This document shows, one piece after another, positions 23,578 through 30,671 of a DNA stretch of 64,000 nt. The stretch is taken from assembly GCF_018070075.1 (NCBI RefSeq), contig NZ_JAGPXE010000019.1:33476-97475 (forward strand), in the 5' to 3' direction. The translations under genes and the position numbers were made by a program. The stretch comes from Saccharopolyspora endophytica (GTDB lineage Bacteria; Actinomycetota; Actinomycetes; Mycobacteriales; Pseudonocardiaceae). Below the pieces are notes generated by a model. The model did not search any database and had not been told where the DNA came from. It saw nothing but the letters and a program-made list of their open reading frames with translations. Within the stretch, counting starts at the first letter, position 1. Every line of letters starts with the position of its first letter.

Positions 23578-24237
23578 TCACGCGAGGAGCTTTCGGATGA
23601 GGGTGGGGAGGTCGTCGGCTGTGGCGTCGGCTGGGTCGAAGGTGGGGTTGTAGCGGCCTTCGAGGCGGCTGACCCAGCCCGTTCGCAGGCCTGCCCTCTT
23701 GGCGCCGTGGCAGTCCCAGGCGTGGGCGGCGACCAGTGCGACCTGGTCCGGGTCGAGGTCCAGCCAGGTCGTGGCGTAGCGGTACGCGGCGGGGGCGGGT
23801 TTCCACGCGCCGACGTCGGCGCAGGACAGGACCGCTTCGACGTGATCGGACAGTCCGCTGCGGGCGAAGAAGCCGCTGATGACCTCGGCGGATCCGGTGG
23901 TCAGGCCGATGACGCGCACTCCGGCCGCGCGGAGCTCTTCCAGCGCCGGGAGGACGTCGTCGTGCGCGGGGAAGCGGTCCCACCCGCCCAGCACGTGGTC
24001 GATCGTCGCCTGGTCGACCTCCTCGCCGGTGATGTCGCGCAACGCCGCGGCGCAGATCTCGTCGAAGGTGCGGTAGCCGCCCGCAGCGGCGAGCGCCATG
24101 CCGTCGCGCACCGCGCGGGTGAACCACGGGCCGAAGAGGCCTGCGGGATAACCGCGTTCAGCGAGGCGACCCGGAACCTCCTCCAGCGACATCAGGGTTT
24201 CGACGACGTCGAACGCGACGGCCTTGAGCTCGGGCAC
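23578..24237 (-). CDS. haloacid dehalogenase-like hydrolase (HAD-IA)
   Basis: 219 residues. The nucleophile Asp is in AVAFDVVETLMSL, then VIGLTTGSAEV (motif II), Lys in ADVGAWKPAPAAYRYA (motif III) and VALVAAHAWDCHGAKRAG (motif IV); this layout is closest to L-2-haloacid dehalogenases. It could remove halide or phosphate from a small molecule. The GTG start follows AAGGAGGGGTC. It is divergent from a TetR gene that probably controls it. Confidence 0.85.
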   Translation of the reverse strand: MPELKAVAFDVVETLMSLEEVPGRLAERGYPAGLFGPWFTRAVRDGMALAAAGGYRTFDEICAAALRDITGEEVDQATIDHVLGGWDRFPAHDDVLPALEELRAAGVRVIGLTTGSAEVISGFFARSGLSDHVEAVLSCADVGAWKPAPAAYRYATTWLDLDPDQVALVAAHAWDCHGAKRAGLRTGWVSRLEGRYNPTFDPADATADDLPTLIRKLLA

Positions 24238-24252
24238 GACCCCTCCTTCAGC

Positions 24253-24284
24253 AGAACGTTCGTTCTAGGTAGAACGTCCGTTAC
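24253..24284. promoter_or_regulatory. TetR operator, two copies of AGAACGTNCGTT
   Basis: AGAACGTTCGTTCT at 24253-24266 and AGAACGTCCGTTAC at 24271-24284 lie in the 56-nt gap between the divergent HAD and tetR genes. The first is nearly palindromic and overlaps both promoters by position. Confidence 0.7.
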
Positions 24285-24293
24285 ACTAGCTCC

Positions 24294-24851
24294 GTGATCG
24301 CGACACCGGCAACCCCGGCGCGGGAGCGCCTGCTCGCGGCGGCGGACGAGCTCTTCTACGCGCGCGGCATCAACGCCACCGGCATCGACGCGATCGTCGA
24401 GCGCGCGGGCGTGGCGCTGGCGACCTGCTACAAGCACTTCGGCGGCAAGGACAGGCTCGTCGCCGCCTACCTCGCCCAGCGCGACGAGCAGTGGCGAGCC
24501 GACTGGGAAGCGGCCATCGTCGAGAGCGACGCTCCCCTGCTGTCCCTGTTCGACGCCCTGGAGCGGTGGTGGACCACCACCGGCCACCGGCGCGGCTGCG
24601 CGCACGTGGACGCGACGGTGGAGCTCACCGACCCGGATCACCCCGCGCTCGCCGTGGTCGCCGAGCACAAGCGCCACCTGCTCGACCGGCTCACCGAACT
24701 CGCTGCGGCCGAGGGATTTTCAGACCCCGGAGAAATCGCCGCGGACCTCCTCCTGATCTACGAGGGCACGCTCAGCGCACTCCTGCTGAACATCACCCCG
24801 GACCCCTTCGCGCAGGCCCGGCGCCTCGCCGCAGCACGCACCTCACGCTGA
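24294..24851 (+). CDS. TetR/AcrR family regulator
   Basis: 185 residues with the HTH at about 10-55 (LLAAADELFYARGINATGIDAIVERAGVALATCYKHFGGKDRLV) and a C-terminal helical ligand domain with RGCAHVDATVELTD. Related proteins often sit beside dehalogenases or MFS pumps. It is divergent from the HAD gene and overlaps the convergent MFS gene by nine nt at the 3' ends. Confidence 0.85.
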   Translation: MIATPATPARERLLAAADELFYARGINATGIDAIVERAGVALATCYKHFGGKDRLVAAYLAQRDEQWRADWEAAIVESDAPLLSLFDALERWWTTTGHRRGCAHVDATVELTDPDHPALAVVAEHKRHLLDRLTELAAAEGFSDPGEIAADLLLIYEGTLSALLLNITPDPFAQARRLAAARTSR

Positions 24852-26015
24852 CTGCGCGACGCGGACTTCCGCGGACGCGGCACGCGTGCGGGGACGCGTC
24901 ATCAGGAAGGCGATCAGGCCGAGCGCCGTCATCGCCGCTCCGACCAGCGCCAGCACCGGGTAGTCGGGCGTGCGGGCCAGGACGCCGCCACCGACGGCCG
25001 AGCCGAAGGCGACCCCGAAGTTGAACGCGGCCGCCGCCAGCGCCGAGACCAGCGCGGACGCCGTTCCGGCGACCTGCAGGACGTAGGACTGCAGCGGCGG
25101 CACCATGCCGAAACCGGTCCCGCCGAGCAGCACCAGCAGCACGATCACGGCGGGCAGCAACGAACCCAGCGCCCACAGCGCCAGCAGCGACCCGACGAGC
25201 CCACCGAGGATCACCACGACCGCGCGCGTCACCGACCGGTCCGCGTACCGGCCGCCGAGGGCGTTGCCGACGATCAGCCCCGCGCCGAACAGCAGCAACA
25301 GCCAGGTCACCGAACCCTGCGACACGCCGGTCACCGAGGTCAGGTAGGGCGCGACGTAGGTGTAGACGACGAACAAGCCGCCGTAACCGAGCGAGATCGC
25401 CAGGAACGCCGTCCACAGGCGACCGTTGCGCAGGACGCCGAAACCGCGGTCCTCCGCCTCTCCCCCGCCGGGTGCGTCGGGCAGCACCAGCCACATCGCG
25501 ACGGCCCCGACGGCGGCGAGGACCGATACGAGCCAGAACGCGGCCGACCACCCCATCGCACGGCCGGCGAGGTTGCCGATCGGCACGGCGATCACGTTGG
25601 ACACGGTGAACCCGGTGAACACCACGGCGATGGCGGAACCCTGCCGGGAAGGGGCGACGAGACCGCGGGCCACGGTGATCGCGGTGCCGAGGAAGCCGCC
25701 GAGCATGGCGCCCGCCAGCGCCCGCGACAGCGACACCACCAGCAACGATCCGCTGCTCGCGGTGACGGCGTTGGCGACCAGGAACACCAGCGTCAGGCCG
25801 ATGACCAGGGGTTTGCGGGGCAGGCGCAGGGTGGCGGCGGCCACGAGCGGGCCGCCGATCACCGCGCCGAGCGCGAAGCTCGTGGTCACCCAGCCCGCCA
25901 CGGGCACCGAGATTCCGAGGTCACCGCTGATGAGCGGGAGCAGACCGTTGGGCACGAGCTCGGCCGTGCCCAGCGCGAACGCGGTGAGGGCCAGAGCGAC
26001 GATCGGGATTGGCAT
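24843..26015 (-). CDS. MFS efflux transporter, DHA1 type
   Basis: 390 residues, 12 helices. It begins MPIPIVALALTAFALGTAELVPNGLLP, the usual N-terminus of AraJ/purine-efflux-like DHA1 pumps, with LSRALAGAMLGGFLGTAITVARGL in the antiporter helix. It probably exports sugars, nucleosides or drugs. ATG 26015 fits the family start better than the GTG at 26036. It diverges from the broken HTH gene at 26133, which may once have been its regulator. Confidence 0.8.
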   Translation of the reverse strand: MPIPIVALALTAFALGTAELVPNGLLPLISGDLGISVPVAGWVTTSFALGAVIGGPLVAAATLRLPRKPLVIGLTLVFLVANAVTASSGSLLVVSLSRALAGAMLGGFLGTAITVARGLVAPSRQGSAIAVVFTGFTVSNVIAVPIGNLAGRAMGWSAAFWLVSVLAAVGAVAMWLVLPDAPGGGEAEDRGFGVLRNGRLWTAFLAISLGYGGLFVVYTYVAPYLTSVTGVSQGSVTWLLLLFGAGLIVGNALGGRYADRSVTRAVVVILGGLVGSLLALWALGSLLPAVIVLLVLLGGTGFGMVPPLQSYVLQVAGTASALVSALAAAAFNFGVAFGSAVGGGVLARTPDYPVLALVGAAMTALGLIAFLMTRPRTRAASAEVRVAQSA

Positions 26016-26132
26016 GCCCACGACACTGCGCGGCACCGCGGACGGCCACCAGATCCCGGTTGTGCGCTCCCCGCCGTGGGTGGCACCAGCGGGGATACCC
26101 TCGCACTCCCCGAACCGAGCTACCGTTGAAGC

Positions 26133-26282
26133 GTGAACGATCCGGGTGAGCTGGGAGTCTTCCTGCGGGGCAAGCGCGCCTCGCTGCCGCCGGAGGCCAC
26201 CCCGCTGAACGGCTTCGGGGTGCGCAGGCGCGTCCCCGGGCTGCGCCGGGAGGAGGTGGCTCAGCTCGCCGGCGTCAGCGTG
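26133..26282 (+). pseudogene. 5' fragment of an XRE/MmyB-type regulator
   Basis: The first 50 codons (GELGVFLRGKRASLPPEATP, then RRRVPGLRREEVAQLAGVSV) match the start of helix-turn-helix regulators with an MmyB-like ligand domain. The family then continues with a Tyr-rich recognition helix, but here the sequence switches at about 26283 into the antisense of the aztC fragment. Roughly 80% of the gene is missing. Confidence 0.8.
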
Positions 26283-26485
26283 ATCCCGAACGAGTGCGGA
26301 TCGGCTCCGGGCGTCATCAGCACCGACACCGGCACGTCATCGCCGACGATCTGCCGCGTGATGTCGCCGAGGATGTTGGTCGTCACGACCACGTGGGGAC
26401 GCTGCTGCGCCCCGGCGGAGCAGGCGGTCAGCGTCAGCAGCGCGGTGATCAGCGCGAGGACGGCGCGGGTCGCGGTGCGCTTCAT
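26283..26485 (-). pseudogene. aztC: 5' fragment of zinc-binding lipoprotein gene aztC
   Basis: On the minus strand, the ATG at 26485 overlaps the aztD stop. The fragment has a lipoprotein signal (lipobox TLTACS, Cys22), the PHVVVTTNILGDITRQI start of cluster A-I zinc-binding proteins, and the DPH zinc-ligand motif (His64) in GADPHSFG, and then ends abruptly at the junction with the regulator fragment. About 240 residues including the later zinc ligands are lost, so it cannot make a working binding protein. Confidence 0.85.
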
Positions 26486-27645
26486 CGGCCGGTCTCCACC
26501 ACGTGCGCGGCCTGTCCGCCCAGCCGGAAGCTGCGGGCGATGCGCAGGCCGTCGTTGTAGTCGATCTCGTGCACGGTTCCCGCGGCGACGTCGTTGACGT
26601 ACGCCCGCGACGTGTCGACCTGGATGCTCGGCGGCGGGCCGCCGGGCGGGATGACCTGGTTGCGGGCGATCTCGGTGCCGTCCTCCCGGTAGGCGCGCAT
26701 CGTCCCGTCGGTGCCGACGGCCAGCAGCGAACCGCCCGCTCCGACGGCGTTGACCGCCGCCACCGGGCCGGTGGGCACGTGCGTCCAGGACCGCTTCGAC
26801 AGGTCCAGCAGCCACGCGCCGTCCTCGCCCGCGAGCGCGGCCAGGGTGTCGCTGCCGGGGCGCTGGTGGAACTCGCTCGCGCGAGGTGCCGCAGCCGGCG
26901 GGTAGGCGATCTTCTCGCCGCGGAACGGCCCGTCGTCGGCGGTGACGAGCAGCGCTCCGTCGGCGCACCCGAACACCACGCCGCGACGCGTCACCGCGGT
27001 TCCGGCGGGTTCGGGGCACGGCTCGGGGAGGCGGGCGGTTTCGGCGCCCGCCCGGTCCAGGACGCGCACCGCGTCGCCGGAGAGGGCGAGGACGTGCTGC
27101 TCGAAGGGCACGGCGGCGGTCCCCGGCTCGACGCGCAGGTCACCCGCCCGCTCGATCCGGCCCTTCTCCAGCGGTTCTCGGTTCAGCAGCACCGTCGCTC
27201 CGTCGGCACCGGACAGCGCGACCAGCACCTTGTCGCTCTGCGCCTGCACCGGTGTGGCGAGCGGGATCTCGCCCACCTCGCGGATCTCCGCGCGGTAGTG
27301 GTGGATGTGGTCGCCGTGGTCGACCGTCCACGCGCCGCTGTCGACGACGTGCACCGAATCGGCGTCCGACACGTAGCCGAAGCGGCCGTCGGTGACGACG
27401 TCCCGGATTCCCGGAACGGGTTCGAGGTCCCGCGTTTCCTCGGTGAGCAGGTCGAGCACGCGCAGCGCTCCGCCGTCCTCGGCGACGATCAGCCGGGACT
27501 GCGCTTCGGCGGTTTCCTCGGCGCCTTCGACGTAGCCGTGCGGCACCGGTGGTGGCGGTGGTGGCGGTGGTGGCGGTTGCGAACAGGCGCCGAGCGCCAA
27601 CGCGCCCAGTGCGATCGAGAACAGTCGTAAGCGGCGACGTTTCAC
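26482..27645 (-). CDS. aztD: zinc metallochaperone AztD-like lipoprotein
   Basis: 387 residues. The signal ends in a lipobox (GALALGACS, Cys21), followed by a run of ten Pro and a beta-propeller-like chain. The His-rich motif DHGDHIHHYRAEI (His110, 113, 115, 116) is the zinc-site signature of AztD chaperones, which hand zinc to AztC on the outer face of the membrane. Its GTG overlaps the aztB stop and its TGA overlaps the aztC start. The Pro tract comes from a GGT/GGC run at 27546-27576. Confidence 0.8.
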   Translation of the reverse strand: MKRRRLRLFSIALGALALGACSQPPPPPPPPPPVPHGYVEGAEETAEAQSRLIVAEDGGALRVLDLLTEETRDLEPVPGIRDVVTDGRFGYVSDADSVHVVDSGAWTVDHGDHIHHYRAEIREVGEIPLATPVQAQSDKVLVALSGADGATVLLNREPLEKGRIERAGDLRVEPGTAAVPFEQHVLALSGDAVRVLDRAGAETARLPEPCPEPAGTAVTRRGVVFGCADGALLVTADDGPFRGEKIAYPPAAAPRASEFHQRPGSDTLAALAGEDGAWLLDLSKRSWTHVPTGPVAAVNAVGAGGSLLAVGTDGTMRAYREDGTEIARNQVIPPGGPPPSIQVDTSRAYVNDVAAGTVHEIDYNDGLRIARSFRLGGQAAHVVETGR

Positions 27646-28514
27646 GCGACCGGCTCCTCTACCTTCGAGACGTGCTCTGCTCGGGTGATCAGCGCCCGTC
27701 CCCGGTCGCGCAGCGCGGACAGCAGGGCGGACAGGAAGAACAGCGCCACCGAGGTGGCGGCGATGCTGGCCCCGGCGGCGGTCCCCCAGTGCCACGAGGC
27801 GAGCAGCCCGAGCACCGTCGAGGCGGCGCCGAAAGCGGCGGCGCCGGCCATCACCAGCGGAACCCGGTTGGCCCACAGGGTCGCGGCGGCGGGCGGGGCG
27901 ATCAGCAGGCCGAAGACCAGCAAGGTGCCGACGACCTGGAAGCACATCACCATCGCCAGCGTCACCAGCCCGGTCATCAGCAGACCGGCCAGGCGCGGGC
28001 GCATTCCCAGCGTGTGGGCCTTGCGCGGGTCGAAGGTCAGCGCCAGGAACGGGCGGTAGGCGGCGACCGACACCACGACCGCGACCACCAGGGCGATCGC
28101 GAGCCGCACGAGGTCGCCGTCGGTCACGGCGAGCACGTCGCCGAACAGGAACCCGGTCAGGTCCACGGCGAAGGACTTCGAATGCGACACGACGATCACA
28201 CCGGTCGCCAGCATCCCCACGAACAGCAGCCCGATGCCGGTGTCGCGCGAGAGCCACCGCGATCGGTCCAGCGCCGACACCCCGGCGGCCATCGCACCGG
28301 CGCTCAACGCGGCCCCCAGCAGCAGGTCTCCGCCCAGGACGGACGCGATCGCCACGCCCGGCAGCATGCCGTGCGACATCGCGTCGGTCAGGAAAGCCAT
28401 TCCCCGCAGCACGACCCAGGTCCCCGCCAGGGCGCAGATCACCGACACGAGCACACCGGCCCACAGCGCGCGCTCCACGAAGGAGACCCCGAACGGGACT
28501 AATAGCCAATCCAT
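27642..28514 (-). CDS. aztB: zinc ABC transporter permease AztB
   Basis: 290 residues of the ABC-3 (ZnuB/MntB-like) permease family with about eight hydrophobic segments, including ICALAGTWVVLRGMAFLTDAMSHGMLPGVAIA, which holds the conserved His/Met-rich second helix. It forms the membrane channel for zinc import with AztA. ATG 28514 starts MDWLLVPFGVSF. It is coupled to aztD and divergent from aztA. Confidence 0.85.
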   Translation of the reverse strand: MDWLLVPFGVSFVERALWAGVLVSVICALAGTWVVLRGMAFLTDAMSHGMLPGVAIASVLGGDLLLGAALSAGAMAAGVSALDRSRWLSRDTGIGLLFVGMLATGVIVVSHSKSFAVDLTGFLFGDVLAVTDGDLVRLAIALVVAVVVSVAAYRPFLALTFDPRKAHTLGMRPRLAGLLMTGLVTLAMVMCFQVVGTLLVFGLLIAPPAAATLWANRVPLVMAGAAAFGAASTVLGLLASWHWGTAAGASIAATSVALFFLSALLSALRDRGRALITRAEHVSKVEEPVA

Positions 28515-28530
28515 GAGGATCAATCTATAG

Positions 28531-28555
28531 TGGAAATGAATGTCGTTCTCGACAT
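28531..28555. promoter_or_regulatory. possible Zur box and inverted repeat between aztB and aztA
   Basis: TGGAAATGAATGTCG (28531-28545) matches the actinobacterial Zur consensus TGAAAATGATTTTCA at 11 of 15 positions, and ATGTCG-TTCT-CGACAT (28540-28555) is a perfect inverted repeat overlapping it. The position between the divergent zinc-import genes suits zinc repression. Confidence 0.45.
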
Positions 28556-28594
28556 CGTGGCGTGACTTCGCCCACTGCCCCTGGAGAGGAAATC

Positions 28595-29296
28595 GTGAGC
28601 AGCGTGCCGCGAACTGCCGTCGCACTCAGCCGATTGCAGGCTGGCTATCAGGGAAAACAGGTGCTCGACGTCGAGTCGGCGGAGATCCCGGCGGCCCGGT
28701 TGACCGCCGTGGTGGGCCCCAACGGCGCGGGCAAGTCCACGCTGATGGCCGCGCTCGCGGGCACGCTGCCCAGTAGCGGTGCGCAGCGCAACGACTACGA
28801 GGGGCGACCGGCGTTCGTGCCGCAGCACAGCGCGATCCCGGAAGCCCTGCCCTGCACCGTCTTCGACGCCGTGGCGATGGGCCGGTGGGCCGAGCGCGGA
28901 CCGTGGCGCAGGCTCAACGCGGCGGACCGCGCGGCCATCGAGGACGCGATGGGCCGCCTGGAGGTCAGGCACCTGGCCGAGCAGCGCATGAGCGCGCTCT
29001 CCGGCGGTCAGCGGCAGCGCGTCCTGGTCGCGCAAGGGCTCGCGCAGCGCGCGGAACTGCTGCTGCTCGACGAACCCGACGCGGGCGCCGACCCGAAGGC
29101 CCGCGGTCTCATCACCGACGCCGTCCGAGCCGAAACGCGTTCGGGCCGCACGGTCGTCCAGGTGTCGCACAACCTCACCGAAGCGCGCCGGGCCGACCAC
29201 TGCGTCCTGCTGCACCGAGGCCGCGTCCACGCAGCCGGCACCCCGGACGACGTCCTCACCCCCACCACGATCAACGAGGTCTGGGCACCGTCCTGA
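28595..29296 (+). CDS. aztA: zinc ABC transporter ATP-binding protein AztA
   Basis: 233 residues. Walker A is VVGPNGAGKST, the signature is ALSGGQRQRVLVAQ, Walker B is ELLLLDEPDAG and the switch is VSHN. This is a metal-type ABC ATPase powering AztB. GTG 28595 follows GGAGAGGA; the GTG at 28562 lacks a ribosome site. The gene is divergent from aztB-aztD-aztC', an arrangement that lets one operator control both. Confidence 0.85.
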   Translation: MSSVPRTAVALSRLQAGYQGKQVLDVESAEIPAARLTAVVGPNGAGKSTLMAALAGTLPSSGAQRNDYEGRPAFVPQHSAIPEALPCTVFDAVAMGRWAERGPWRRLNAADRAAIEDAMGRLEVRHLAEQRMSALSGGQRQRVLVAQGLAQRAELLLLDEPDAGADPKARGLITDAVRAETRSGRTVVQVSHNLTEARRADHCVLLHRGRVHAAGTPDDVLTPTTINEVWAPS

Positions 29297-29318
29297 TGAG
29301 CGCGATCACGGTCGACGA

Positions 29319-30524
29319 TCAACCCTTCTGGGCGCGTTTGAAGTCTTCCAGCCAGGCGTAGTTGGGGGCGGTCTCGCCGTTGGGTTCGGGCCGCACGGTC
29401 GCGGAGGCGTAGATGCTGTTGAGCAGCCACGGGGTGCTCTTGGCGTTGAAGCCGTCGCCGGACATGGCCGCGTCCTGGCCGATTCCGTAGGTGGCCACGG
29501 CGAGCTTGCCGGTGGCGCGGAACTTCGCCATCTGCTCGCTGAGGTAGTGCTTGTTGTCCTCGAACCAGGGGCTGTCGCGCAGCAGGTCGTACCAGCGCTG
29601 CTTCGGGAAGGCCTTGTTCAGCGCGTTGCGGATGACCTGCCAGATCTCGGTGCCCGCCGGAACCCCGTACTTCTCGGCGTAGGCGGCCGGGATCTTGTCG
29701 GAGAGGTGGTCCTTCCACAGGTGCACCAGGGAGAACTCGGTGACGAGGAACTTCTTGTCACCGAGCCTGGGCAGGACGTAGTCGAGGTACGCCTGGGCGC
29801 CGTCGGGCCGGTCGACGTGCGGGTGGATGTCGGTGCCCTCGATCTCGGGTGTGTCGCGGACGTAGGTCATCCAGCGCTCGGTACCGCTGTTGATCCAGTC
29901 GTCGGGCTGGTCGAGGTGGTTCAGCGCACCCATGTGGAGGACCGTCTTGCACCCGTGGGGGAAGTTCTTCGCCCGGTGGTCGATGACGTGCTGAGCCACG
30001 GTCTCGTAGAAGTCGTTGATCGCGCCGTTGGTCCAATCGACCTTCGGGCATTCGATGAACGGCTCGTTGCCGATGACGAGAACGTCGATCTTGCCCATCA
30101 CCTCGGGCAATACCTTGTCAACCCTGGCCAGGTCCTTTTTCATCTCCTCGCTCCCCGGGCGAGGAATTCTGTCGTGCTTATCCGGAAAATAGGGGAACTT
30201 CAGCGACAGCACGGCACCGTACTTGCGGTCAACCGCCTCCAGCAGAGTTCTGACCGCCCGGTTGTCGGCCGCGGCTTCGTCGTCGAGCTCGGGCATCGCC
30301 GCGAAGCCGCGCACCCAGGTCGCCTCGGCGCGTTCCAGCCCTGACCAGGTCATGATGCTCGGATCACCGTTGAAGTTCGCTCCGAGAGCGCCGGGAGGAG
30401 CGCTCATCCGCGCGGCGCCTGCGGCCGCCTTCTCCGCCGGCCGGATGCCGCAGGACGCGGCGCCGAGAGCGGCGGCACCGGCCGCTGACAATTGGATCAG
30501 TCGCCGTCGCGAATAGGAGCTCAT
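29319..30524 (-). CDS. Tat-type lipoprotein, probable clan GH-A glycosidase
   Basis: 401 residues. The N-terminus SYSRRRLIQLSAAGAAALGAASC looks like a twin-arginine signal ending in a lipobox (Cys25). The mature part has barrel-like spacing with Glu154 in VIGNEPF (the Asn-Glu acid/base pair of clan GH-A) and Glu263 in KFLVTEFSLVHLW as candidate nucleophile. I do not recognise the family number, so substrate is unknown. It is divergent from the GH65 gene with a 147-nt shared gap. Confidence 0.6.
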   Translation of the reverse strand: MSSYSRRRLIQLSAAGAAALGAASCGIRPAEKAAAGAARMSAPPGALGANFNGDPSIMTWSGLERAEATWVRGFAAMPELDDEAAADNRAVRTLLEAVDRKYGAVLSLKFPYFPDKHDRIPRPGSEEMKKDLARVDKVLPEVMGKIDVLVIGNEPFIECPKVDWTNGAINDFYETVAQHVIDHRAKNFPHGCKTVLHMGALNHLDQPDDWINSGTERWMTYVRDTPEIEGTDIHPHVDRPDGAQAYLDYVLPRLGDKKFLVTEFSLVHLWKDHLSDKIPAAYAEKYGVPAGTEIWQVIRNALNKAFPKQRWYDLLRDSPWFEDNKHYLSEQMAKFRATGKLAVATYGIGQDAAMSGDGFNAKSTPWLLNSIYASATVRPEPNGETAPNYAWLEDFKRAQKG

Positions 30525-30671
30525 GCGTCCACATATACGCGACAGGCACTTCTGACACTTCCCATTGCACAAAAGCTAGACATGATCGATACCACCTCGA
30601 CTTGACGGGCGAATGCCGTCGAAGCAGGATTCCCGATCACCATCCGAAATCGAACACAGGAGTTGACTCGG

